A stretch of 64,000 nucleotides of DNA, from assembly GCA_009760885.1 (NCBI GenBank), contig CM019715.1:22967642-23031641 (forward strand), written 5' to 3'. Source of the stretch: Achatina immaculata (Eukaryota > Mollusca > Gastropoda > Stylommatophora > Achatinidae). Made by a program: the position numbers and the translations under genes. Of this stretch, positions 11,501 to 23,500 are shown piece by piece. Every line of letters begins with the position of its first letter. Positions within the stretch are counted from its first letter, which is position 1. The notes beneath the pieces were generated by a model. That model was not told the origin of the DNA. It ran no database searches and was given only the letters and a program-made list of their open reading frames with translations.

Positions 11501-14500
11501 GTCCTAGTCACTTAGCTGGAGGTGTCCTAGTCACTTAGCTGGAGGTGTCCTAGTCACTTAGCTGGAGGTGTCCTAGTCACTTAGCTGGAGGTGTCCTAGC
11601 CACTCAGTTTTTTTGTTGTTGTGAAAGTTCTTTGAGAACCTATTGTTTTTCAGTCTGAATAATATCATTTAAAATTACAGTCCTTCATAACCAAAGAAAA
11701 TTATGTCTCTGGGTTATAGCTTATACACAGTCTGCTATTAACTAGTTTATTATATAAATATAGTCAATGAGCAAAACTCCACTGTCCATTTGTTGACTAG
11801 ATAAAAATACCTAAAACATAAGATGGTATCTCGTGCTGTTCATGTCAATAATTGTTTCAGATCAACCAAGCCATGTCCATCAGAACTCAGTCAGAACATT
11901 ACAGACGAAGTCAAACTCAGCAGCTTTCTGATGGCAGGGGCTTGACAATGGGTGCTCTCTATTGGCAACTAAATGACATTTGGCAAGCCCCAACTTGGGC
12001 CTCAATAGGTGAATTGTTTGTTAGTCAGCTTTCTCCAACCTGCCAATAATGAAAAAAAAAGAACATTTGATTTGTGCTTAAAACTTAATATGATATAAAA
12101 TAGGAAAATTTTTCAAACAGTTCTCAAGTGTTGATTGTTGATTGTTGATCGTCTCATGACAGTATTTTGGTTATCTGCTGAAACCTCCTCCAAAAATTAG
12201 GTGACCTCCACTGAACTGGCCTCTCTTAACAGTGTCCTCTTTAGAGTTTCACATGGTTGACCTCTTTTTCTTCGGCCTGTTGTGTTCCACGATAGCTTGT
12301 TTGGGGATCCTCTGATTGTTTCTTCTCATCACATGATAAACATATGACCATCTTCTTTTTCTGATCACCCATGAGACAGGTTGTTGTTCGCTCATCTGTC
12401 TTATCTCTGCGCTGTTTTTGAATTCTTTCCACTTTATACAGAGTATTTTCCTTAGGCATTTGTTTTCAAAAGAGTCTAATTTCCTGTTTCTTTAGTTGTT
12501 TTCCAGCTTTCACATGCATAAATGAGGGTAGATATTACATTTGAATTAAATAATCTTAGCTTGGTTTTTGTGCTTATAACTTTTGAATGCCATATGTTCT
12601 CAAGATTCTTGAAGGTCAGTGCTGCTTTTGCAATTCTAATTCTAACTTCCTTTCTGGTGTCACCATCCTGGTCTATGTAGCTGCTGAGATATGCAAATTG
12701 GTTTACTTCTTCAACAGCTTTCCCTTCTACGTATATTTGTCCTTTGTGGTTAATGAGAAGTTTCATTACCTTTGTTAATTTCAAGACCTGTTTTACTAGC
12801 CATTGAAGACAGGTAAGAAGTATGAGCTGTTTATTAATTGATGGTTACATAAGTTGTTTGATTTATTATTTGGTCATTATGTAAGTGCTTATTGCATGTG
12901 ATAGACAGATATCATGTATATGATCTTTAGCACAAAAAAAAAACCCCAGTCTGTTACAGCATAATCTACTAGACAAAGCCACACTGAAAACACACAAAAA
13001 AAACCACTATGACCAAACCCTTCTGTCACAGACACAATGCACAGATTGATTGATTGATCTTTATTTCAGATATAGAATGAGTTCAAATCTTCATATTCCA
13101 CGACCCAGCACAAGAGACAGAGTGAAACTCATAGACATGGGGCACCTTAGTGATGTAGCAGTTAGTGGACTGCTCTCTCACTATGATATCAATGGTATTA
13201 AGTGCAGCTGGAGGTGTCCTAGTCACTCAGCTTGAGGTGCCCTAGACACTCAGCTTGAGGTGCCCTAGACACTCAGCTTGAGGTGTCCTAGTCACTCAGC
13301 TTGAAGTGCCCTAGTCACTCAGCTTGAGGTGCCCTAGACACTCAGCTGGAGGTGTCCTAGACACTCAGCTGGAGGTGTCCTAGACACTCAGCTGGAGGTG
13401 CCCTATTCACTCAGGCTGTTTTTCAGTCTGTCCAAGGATATTGAGAACCTCCTTTTTTTTCAGCCTGTCCAGGATATTGAGAACCTCTTGTTTTTCACTC
13501 TGTGCATGATATTGAGAACCTATTGTTTTTCAGTCTGTGCAGGATATTGAGAACCTATTGTTTTTCAGTCTGTGCAGGATATTGAGAACCTATTGTTTTT
13601 CAGTCTGTGCAGGATATTGAGAACCTCTTGTTTTTCAGTCTGTGCAGGATATTGTTACCACATCTCTGTTGCTTTCAGTTTCTTTGTCATTTTTTTTTTT
13701 CTGAATTGTTTTTGTTCAAGTTTCACAGCCATACAGCAATATTGACTTTAATAATCTTCCTTTTGGAAGAGTATTAAGAGTATATTGTACCATCTTGGAA
13801 GGGTACATAATGGGAAAAAGAAAGAGAGAAAGACCAAGGCGAAGATGGCTGCAAGACATCGTTGATGATCTGCAAATGGATGCATCAGCAGTAGGGCATC
13901 TTGCTCACAACCGAGAGGCCTACAGGAGAGCTGTTAGGGAGGCAAAGTTCCGCAAGGGACATGCAAATGAATGAATTAATGACTCTTACTCACTTTTAGG
14001 GAGATTTTCTTATTTGTTAATATCGTATATATGTCATAAAAAGCTGCCTTTGCCGTACCTATTTGTGATTTTATTTCACTTGAGCACTTGCCATCAGCTG
14101 TTATTGTTGTTCCAAAATAATTGAATTTATTTACTTGTGTCAGTGTCTTCCTGCTTGAAAGGATATTGCATTGTGGTACATTTATTCTTTTCGATATTAC
14201 CGTTGTTTCTGTCTTGTTGCTATTTAGCTCTAGGCCACTTTTTTTTCTGCTCTCTTCTTTAATCTTACTCACAAGTTTCTGCAGATTGCTTTCACTTTCT
14301 TCTATCGAACTTTCACATTCTCCTATCAGAACTTTCACTTACTCCTATCAGAACTTTCACTTTCTCCTATCAGAACTTTCACATTCTCCTGTCAGAACTT
14401 TCACATTCTCCTGTCAGAACTTACGCTTACTCCTATCAGAACTTTCACTTTCTCCTATCAGAACTTTCACTTACTCCTATCAGAACTTTCACTTTCTCCT

Positions 14501-17500
14501 ATCAGAACTTTCACTTTCTCCTATCAGAACTTTCACTTTCTCCTGTCAGAACTTTCACTTTCTCCTATCAGAACTTTCACTTTCTCCTGTCAGAACTTAC
14601 GCTTACTCCTATCAGAACTTTCACTTTCTCCTATCAGAACTTTCACTTTCTCCTATCAGAACTTTCACTTTCACTTTCTCCTGTCAGAACTTTTACTTTC
14701 TCCTGTCAGAACTTTCACTTTCTCCTATTAGAACTTTCACTTTCTCCTGTCAGAACTTTCACTTTCTCTTATCAGAAGTTTCACTTTCTCCTATCAGAAC
14801 TTTCACTTTTTCCTGTCAGAACGGTGTCATCCATGTATATTAGGTTATTTAAATTATGGCCTCCTATTTTAATTCCTTCACATTTTTATACCTCTAATGA
14901 TGCTTTCACTGTATAATGAGAATAGATCAGGTGACAGTATGCATCTTTATCTTGTGCCTCGTTTTATATCCATAAGCCATTGTTCATTCATATTGAAGCT
15001 CTTTGCTTCCAGTACATATTCTTAATAATTCTCGTATTTTTACCATCTGTATTAAGTTTTTCTAGTATGCTGTATTTTTATCATATCTTCATGTCTAACT
15101 CTGGCAAAAGCTTTTGTGTAATCAATAAAGCACAAAAATGAATCTTTGTTTACCGCTAAAGATTGTTCTGTTATAGTTATTAATGTAAAAAATTTGCATT
15201 ACTTGTGCTTTTTCCTTCAACAAAACCACATTATAATTCTGCAGTTTCAATTTTTATCTTATTTCATATTCTCAGGTTAATATTCTCTCAGTAGCTTTTT
15301 GTGATGTGTCTCATTAAACTGACTGTGATGTTGTCTCATTAAACTGATTGTGTGATGTTGTCTCATTAAATTGACTGTGTGATGTTGTCTCATTAAACTG
15401 TTTGTGTGATGCTGTCTCATTAAAATTGATTGTGTGATGTTGTCTCATTAAACTGATTGTGTGATGTTGTCTCATTAAGCTGACTGTGATTTTGTCTCAT
15501 TAAAATGATTGTGCGATGTTGTCTCATTAAACTGACTGTGATGTTGTCTCATTAAAATGATTGTGCGATGTTGTCTCATTAAAATGATTGTGCGCTGTTG
15601 TCTCATTAAAATGATTGTGCGATGTTGTCTCATTAAAATGATTGTGCGCTGTTGTCTCATTGTACTGATTGTGTGATGTTGTCTCATTAAACTGACTGTG
15701 TGATATAGTCTCATTAAACTGATTGTATGTTGATCACATTCTGTTGTATGATAGGGCTACGTTTTATTCATAAACTTGGGAATGTCAGAATAGATAATGA
15801 TTGTACATGTTTATTAAGTGATGATTGTTGAAGTGTTTTTTTTTTATTAAGAAAATATGATTCTGTAAATTGCTCATGTTATTAAATCATAAAAAATGCA
15901 AGTTCTGTCTTCCATTAGGTGATCATTGTATAAGTCGTATCACAGCTTCAGCATCATCTTACAAATTACTTCTCTCCTTCAGATTATGAAGGCAGCTGGA
16001 AGATGCTGCACTACTTCACAAAAGCTTTCTTTAACAAAAACCTCGTATCTCCTTACTTGAAAGATGGCAAGACCCTGGATGTGTATATGGTCGCAGATGA
16101 GATCCCAGTCAAAGAGGTCAGATCTTCCGACGGTGAGCATACACTTGTGGTGCGATATTTGTTCTTTTTATTTTTCACTGTTACAAATTTTGTTAACAGC
16201 TGAGGGTTCTCTAGAAGTGGTCACAAGGTCTGATGAAGACCCACCTTCACTCCTTGAAAGATCTAGTAAGAGGGCATGATGCAACAGTTTGTTGAACAAG
16301 GAGGAAATGGAAGTGGTCCTTGCCATGGTGAAGCTTATTATCCCTGCAGCTCATCCAGTCTTCTTCTTCAGTTTCTCTGAAATGGTGATCCATTGCAGCG
16401 AAGACGTTGGGGCATAGCATCATTTCAGCCTGGGAACGAGCAGCAATAAAAAACATGGAGGAAATCACAGACATAACCTTTTGATGAAACTGCACTGAAG
16501 AAAGATAATCCTGCCACAGGAACAACTGATTTTCTGGGGCAGCAAATCTAAACCAAAACCATATCCTGCCACAGGAACAACTAGTTTTTGGGGTAACAGA
16601 TCAGAGTTAGCCAAAACGTTTTTTTTTTTGCCACCATCTAGAAACTGGTGGATGACTTAAACGTGGCCAGTGAGAGAAGGATCACTGTTTTCCTTCCGGT
16701 AGTGGGATCTGCAGAGAACCCCTCTTCAGGAATTAAAGCCACTTTAGCCCATTTTCTGTCCATCTTGATGCCCACATTTTGTCCATATTGCTGCCCACTT
16801 TTTGTCCATCTTGATGCCCATGTTTCAAAATTTTCACCTCAGAGTCAGTTCAAAGATGATCAGAGTCACTGAGAAGTCACAGTCAACTTGTAATAGTATT
16901 TACTGTTTATCATTTTTAAGGCACCACTATAATAGTATTGGCGCCAACTAAAATGGTTTTCTACTGGGTTGATTAAATCTTCTTGTGGAGTACAGTTTCA
17001 TTTTATAAATTTCTTCTTGTTGTTGGTGTTATAGAACAACCTAATTTTCTATGTTAAACACTAAGAAAATCCAACAAGACTCCCAGGCTTCCAACTCCAC
17101 AGAATAATACTGATACAACATCTTAACTGAACTTGGCAGTTTTCCAACATAACAGAACATGTCAAACAGTGAGAGTTCCAGCAAAGCCAGTGGTGTAGTT
17201 TATATAAATTCAGACAACACATGTTTATTGATGGAAAAAATGAGGGGTGAAATTATGAGGATGGAAACGTAGCCATCTGGCTGAACAGAAATTACAATGA
17301 CAATGCCCGGCGTGAGAGAACTCTACGCCATATGGGCGAAAACCTTACAGTGTCCTTATACACACAAAATCATACTTACAATGTTCCACCCAAAACCTCA
17401 GCCATAAACAAGAAAACCTAAATCCTCCAACTAACTACCAAAGAACTACCACTACTAAAAACTCTTCCTAACAAGACTCCATCTACATCCAAACTAGTAA

Positions 17501-20500
17501 GGTTCTTCCTACAACAAACAAGTCAGGCTCTTGCTACAACCAACAAGTAAGGCACCCCTTAGACTAATCATGAGTGGTATTTATACTATCCCTACCCACT
17601 CAGTTTTCTCCATGCTGCACGCTTTTCACAAGACCCCCGCTCAATTGTCCCAACCAACCTACCTTTCAAACAAGGGTACTCACTCTATTGATTATTTCCT
17701 AAATACCAATCCTGCTTATAACTCCTAGCCAAGAGCATACTGCTATAAACTGACATGGTTAAGTTTTAGACATTCCAGTCAGCAGCAGCAGTTTGGTGCT
17801 TCAAAATGAACTCTTAAGATGGATGTTCCTTTCCATCACTGCTGCAGATGCCTGCATTTCATTCATTTGCATGTCCCTTGTGGAACTTTTCCTCCCTAAC
17901 AGCACTCCTGTAGGCCTCTCAGTTGTGACCAAGATGGCCTGCTGCTGATGCATCCATTTGCAATGATGACTTGCAGCCATCTTTGCCTTGGTCTTCCTCT
18001 CTTTCTTTTTCCCATTATGAACCCTTCCAAATTGGTCTTCTCTAGATTATCATGACATTTAATGCGTCCAAAATATTTAAGCCAGCTTTCTTCAATATTA
18101 AGTTCTTGTTGGTAAATATAACATGTGAAATATATGGAACAACAAAAAATTTAGTGAAATATATGGAACGACAAAACATTTAGTGAAATTTATGGAATGA
18201 CAAAACATTTAGTGAAATGTATGGAACGACAAAACATTTAGTGAAATGTATGGAACAACAAAAAATTTAGTGAAATATATGGAACGACAAAACATTTAAT
18301 GAAATATATGGAACAACAAAACGTTTAGTGAAATGTATGGAACGACAAAACATTTAGTGAAATGTATGGAACGACAAAACATTTAGTGAAATGTATGGAA
18401 CGACAAAACATTTAGTGAAATGTATGGAACGACAAAACATTTAGTGAAATGTATGGAACGACAAAACATTTAGTGAAATGTATGGAACGACAAAACATTT
18501 AGTGAAATGTATGGAACGACAAAACATTTAGTGAAATGTATGGAACGACAAAACATTTAGTGAAATGTATGGAACGACAAAACATTTAGTGAAATGTATG
18601 GAACGACAGAACATTTAGTGAAATGTATGGAACGACAGAACATTTAGTGAAATGTATGGAACGACAGAACATTTAGTGAAATGTATGGAACGACAGAACA
18701 TTTAGTGAAATGTATGGAACGACAAAACATTTAGTGAAATATATGGAACGACAAAACATTTAGTGAAATGTATGGATCGACAAAACATTTAGTGAAATTT
18801 ATGGAACGACAAAACATTTAGTGAAATAAATGGAACAACAAAACATTTAGTGAAATATATAGAATGACAAAACATTCTGAAAAATTTGAAGGTACCACTA
18901 CCTGGTATTAGGCCAAAGGTCAAAAGCTTACAGACATCTAGGTCTATAACAACAGCTACATCATTTAAAATGCTTTTATGTTTCTTTGTTTTTTTAAATT
19001 GAAACATATTGTCATGAAAAGGCCATCTTTTGAACAAGTTCCTGTTATCTTCCCAACCCAAAAATCAGCTTTCAGCCTTGGCCAATAAAGATGATGTTTA
19101 TAATTAATGTCAGTAATGGAGTAATGGAGTCTTTAATATGAAGTTTCATCAAATCCAGAATTTTTGTAAAGATTTACATGATTTTAAAACTTATGGGATA
19201 TGTATTTTAATTATGTTATTTTTGTTATATTTTTCATCATTTCTCAGGAAAGTTATCCTTCCAGCTTGTTTCTGATAAAAATGACCTTACAAAGATTGAG
19301 TTTCCTGTAGATCACATAAATGATGCTTTGAGGAGGGTGGCCAGATCAAGAAGTGGAAATCTGTTTGTTGAGATTTATGCATACAAGAGTTTCACATCTT
19401 TGTTTTCATGGAATGTTTCTTTCAGTGTAAGTTTGGGCACTGGGGAAAAAAAAAATTTATTCACTATAAATTGTGACATGTGAAAAGTTTCATTCAAGTA
19501 ACGTGTGAAGTACGAGAGTCATACCGAAGGTCATGAGCAAAATTTTTTTAAAAATCAGAATTTATAGATAGAGAAAATATAAATGTATCACCTACATCTG
19601 CATTCTTTGCACTTCATGTAGAGGTCACATGACGTCACCATCAGTCATGTGTCACGCAACCACAAAGAGCATAAACAGAATGGCGGGTGCTGAAGTTTCA
19701 TTTCATCAACGTGCTTTTACTGAGTTCCTCGTTAAAGAGGAAATCCCTGCCGCTGAAATTCACCAAAGACTTCAGTTTGCTTATGGAGATGTGTGTATGG
19801 GCACTAGCAGTATTAGGAGGTGGGTGAACTCCACTGAACGCAACATGGAAAAGGTTGACGACATCATTAAAGAAGACAGATGTGTCACAGTTTCTGAAAT
19901 TGCTGTAAATCTTGGAATATGGCACAATGCAGTACAGGAAATGATTGAAACCCAAGGGTATAGAAAAGTTTGTGCCCGCTGGGTCCCACAGGAGAGAACA
20001 TCCAGAAAACAGTGCATCTGTGCCGTTGGTCAGCTGGAATGGAATTCTACCGGGAGGGTATTTTCAAACTTGCAGAGCAATGGGAAAAATGTGAGCAGAG
20101 AAATGGAGATTATGCTGAAAAGTGGAGAAAAGGATGCAGATTTAGGTGATACATTTATATTTTCTCCATCTATAAATTCTAATTTAAAAACATTTTGCTC
20201 ACGACTTTCGGTATGACCCTGGTATTATTCAGTATAAATTGTGCCATGTGAAAAGTTTTGTTCACGTCAGATGTAAAAGTGAGATAAAGGTAACCCTGCT
20301 GTGTCATGGAGGCAGCTAGTGGATATAATGTTAGTGCTTATATTTTCCTTGACCTGTCAGCACACTAGAGGGTGATGTGGTCAGCACATTAGAGGGTGAT
20401 GTGGTCAGCACACTAGAGGGAGATGTGGTCAGCACACTAGAGGCTGATGTGGTCAGCTAGAGGCTGATGTGGTCAGCTCATTAGAGGGTGATGTGGTCAG

Positions 20501-23500
20501 CACACTAGAGGGTGATGTGGTCAGCACACTAGAGGTTGATGTGGTCAGCTCATTAGAGGCTGATGTGGTCAGCACACTAGAGGGTGACGTGGTCGGCACA
20601 CTAGAGGGTGATGTGGTCAGCACACTGTTGGGCATATTTAATATGAATCTACCGTCTGCCTCATGATAGACAGATATTATGCAACAGGCAGTTTAGTTTA
20701 AACAGCGTAAAGGAGCCAAGGGCAAGAGCAGAATGTGTAGTGCATAACACAAACCAGACAGGTGCCACCAAACTGAAGGATTTAGATACTAGCCTTTGAC
20801 TTGCCACTGCCACATTATTATCACATATTTCAGAGAGATTAAGGTTGTAGACAGATAAGTCAGTGTAATGAAGTTTAGAACATAGGAGGGATACCACATG
20901 GTCCAGTCCACAATAACTCACATAAGATACAAAGATCTCATAATATGTAACTGATTCAAGAAATCTGTATGTGTTTTCTTATATATTTTAAGTTTGTTCT
21001 TTGTAAGATCTGTATGAAATATTAAAAATATTGAAATATGTATACAGTATATCCTTATGAATAGTGGAAATTGCTAAGAATAAACTTTGAAACTGAGTCT
21101 AACTTGCCCTGCAAACATACAGAAGATTAATGCTGGTTTTCTGATGTGTCATAGTACTGTGCAAAAATCAAAATAAGTAAATAGCTACTACTAATATTTG
21201 ATAAATAAAATATAAATTGTGTTTTTCTTTTCTTTATTTTTCATTACTTTTTTTTACTTTCTCAGCTTCCAGCTCCTTGTGTAGGTTTTAATAAATCGGT
21301 TTTGGTACTGCTGATCTGGTAACTGGATTCTGCAGTCACTTGTTTAACAATTTTTTTGTGGACAACGCTTTGTATTGATTAATAATTTGAATACTGCTCG
21401 CAAACGAATGTCTCTGCAGCTTTGGCATCCAGACACTAGAATATATCCTGCAGACTTGTCCAACCTGCTAACCTCCAAGAGCAGATCTGGCTTGAAGGAG
21501 AGGAACTGAAAGAAAAGCTGCAGGGCTTCCACTCAAGCCTGAAAAAGACAGCAGACTTCATCAGGGTGATGGGGCTGCAGATATAGCACGACCAATCAAT
21601 ACTTGAACATGGAAGCAGACGACCAACACTGGGCAATAAAAGATTGAAATCACTAGGTTGTTCTTGTTACCATCCGACAAGGAAGGAGTTTGTAGAGATG
21701 TTGTGTAATGTCTTCAAGGAAGTAGATTCCAAACTGCAGAACATGCCCAGCCATGCAGATCTGCATGACCAGATTTGCTTTGAGAGACTGAATTTGTAGA
21801 AGAAACTATGGGGCAGCAGTAAAAACATGGAAGAAATTGCAGACATAACCTTTTGATGAAACTGCACTGAAGAATGATGTATGAAAACAGAAAAACTGTA
21901 AACATTGTGTTAACTGTAATCTCTGTAAACATTGTGTTGACTATAATCTCTGTAAACATTGTGTTGACTATAATATCTGTAAACATTGTGTTGACTATAA
22001 TATCTGTAAACATTGTGTTGACTATAATCTCTGTAAACATTGTGTTGACTATAATATCTGTAAACATTGTGTTGACTATAATCTCTGTAAAAATTGTGTT
22101 GACTATGATCTCTGTAAACATTGTGTTGACTATAATCTCTGTAAACATTGTGTTAACTATGATTTCTGTAAACATTGTGTTGACTATGATCTCTGTAAAC
22201 ATTGTATTGACTATGATCTCTGTAAACATTGTATTGACTATGATCTCTGTAAACATTGTGTTGACTATAATCTCTGTAAACATTGTATTGACTATGATCT
22301 CTGTAAACATTGTGTTGACTATGATATCTGTAAACATTATGTTGACTATGATCTCTGTAAACACTGTGTTGACTATGATCTCTGTAAACATTGTGTTAAC
22401 TATAATCTCTGTAAACATTGTGTTGACTGTGATCTCTGTAAACATTGTGTTGACTATGATCAATCTGTTATTTCTAGCTGACAACAGTTGCAGAGTCAGT
22501 GTTTACAAAGACAATAAGTGACCTACTTAATGACTCGGGATGTCCAGGAGTAGAAGACTGTCTGCTTTACTTAAGAGCCACTGACCCAAGTGGGTCTCTT
22601 CTCTCCAGTTCTTGGTACCCACTTGCTTATCCAAAATTCTCAAGACTGCTGCAGGCTCAAGTGAAGGTAAGTTTTGTTTTACAAACTTTGTTTTCATTAG
22701 TAGCTCAAAAGCTGGAAGATTGTGGATTAGGGACTCAATACCAGAGCTCTCAGGTCAACCAATCTGTAGATATGGGTGCCAGACATACTAGTTTTGGGAA
22801 AAATAGTCTCAGTATATGAAAGATATATAACTGCATGGTGAGGCTCACTGGGTTCCACAAACTGTCAGCTGTCAGCAAATAGAGATGAAATATGCAAAGT
22901 TCACTTCAACACACAAATAATTTTCATCTGATTCTAAAGCAGGTGAGCATGTGTATATACACAGACACACACACAGAACCATGAAAGAGGAGCCAAGATG
23001 TCTGCTCTGTTGCCAGTTTGTATAAGACCCCGCCCTTGGACACAGCAAAGTGGTGAATGAAGTGGACTTAGATGCAACCCTTTTCTTGGTGAATCTTATT
23101 CAGAACACCCCTCTGGGGGCAGTCTCATCTTGTGTATGCACCAAGAAATGATAACAGGCTGTTACCACCTTTCATTAATAACAAATCAATCATTGTCTCA
23201 TCTTCTTGTGTATGCACCAAGAAATGATAACAGGCTGTTATCACTTTTCATTAAGAGCACTGCAATCTTGCACTGAAGAGCAGAAACCTCATTCCACTAG
23301 CACTTAAAGCAGGAAGTAGATGCTTCTCACTAGTCTCTTAATTTTGATGTCTTGTGTCTTGTCTTCTATCTTCCTGGAGCCATGAGCTGATGTGAAAGTG
23401 TTGAGGCACAGCGTCATGTTGGCTTGAGAGTGGGTTATGGTGACAGTCTTTTCCAGTCCCGGAGTACAGCTGAAAAGCAGGGGGTGTGCAATACTTCTTT

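Larger units (their letters stand above)
9288..13440. repeat. Tandem segmental duplication containing MANBA exon d
   Basis: Unit 1 is about 9288-11654 and unit 2 about 11655-13440, offset 2367 bp. Each unit holds the 148-bp exon, a minus-strand LINE A fragment, the same intronic spacer and a 23-bp minisatellite. Unit 2 lacks about 225 bp present at 9837-10060 and has a shorter minisatellite (9 against 25 copies). Flanks differ by a few percent, so the duplication is not brand new. Confidence 0.92.
13690..15270 (-). pseudogene. LINE family J reverse transcriptase, interrupted
   Basis: On the - strand: [67 protein letters not shown] and [20 protein letters not shown]. It is broken by frameshifts, by a family B insertion (13786-13978) and by a 22-bp minisatellite grown directly after the YMDD box (14290-14822). 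Confidence 0.82.

Noticed and set aside
11034..11608. CRISPR-like array
   Set aside because: Units are contiguous with no spacers, and the setting is a eukaryotic intron.
14121..14843. 240-codon frame with [16 protein letters not shown] repeats
   Set aside because: It is a 22-bp minisatellite; the 22-residue period is three units read in one frame, and the flanks are an antisense LINE.
21714..22521. Long open frames on both strands with NTMFTEIIV or SVNIVLTII repeats
   Set aside because: 27-bp minisatellite. Only the last part of the + frame (from 22478) is real, as MANBA exon g.
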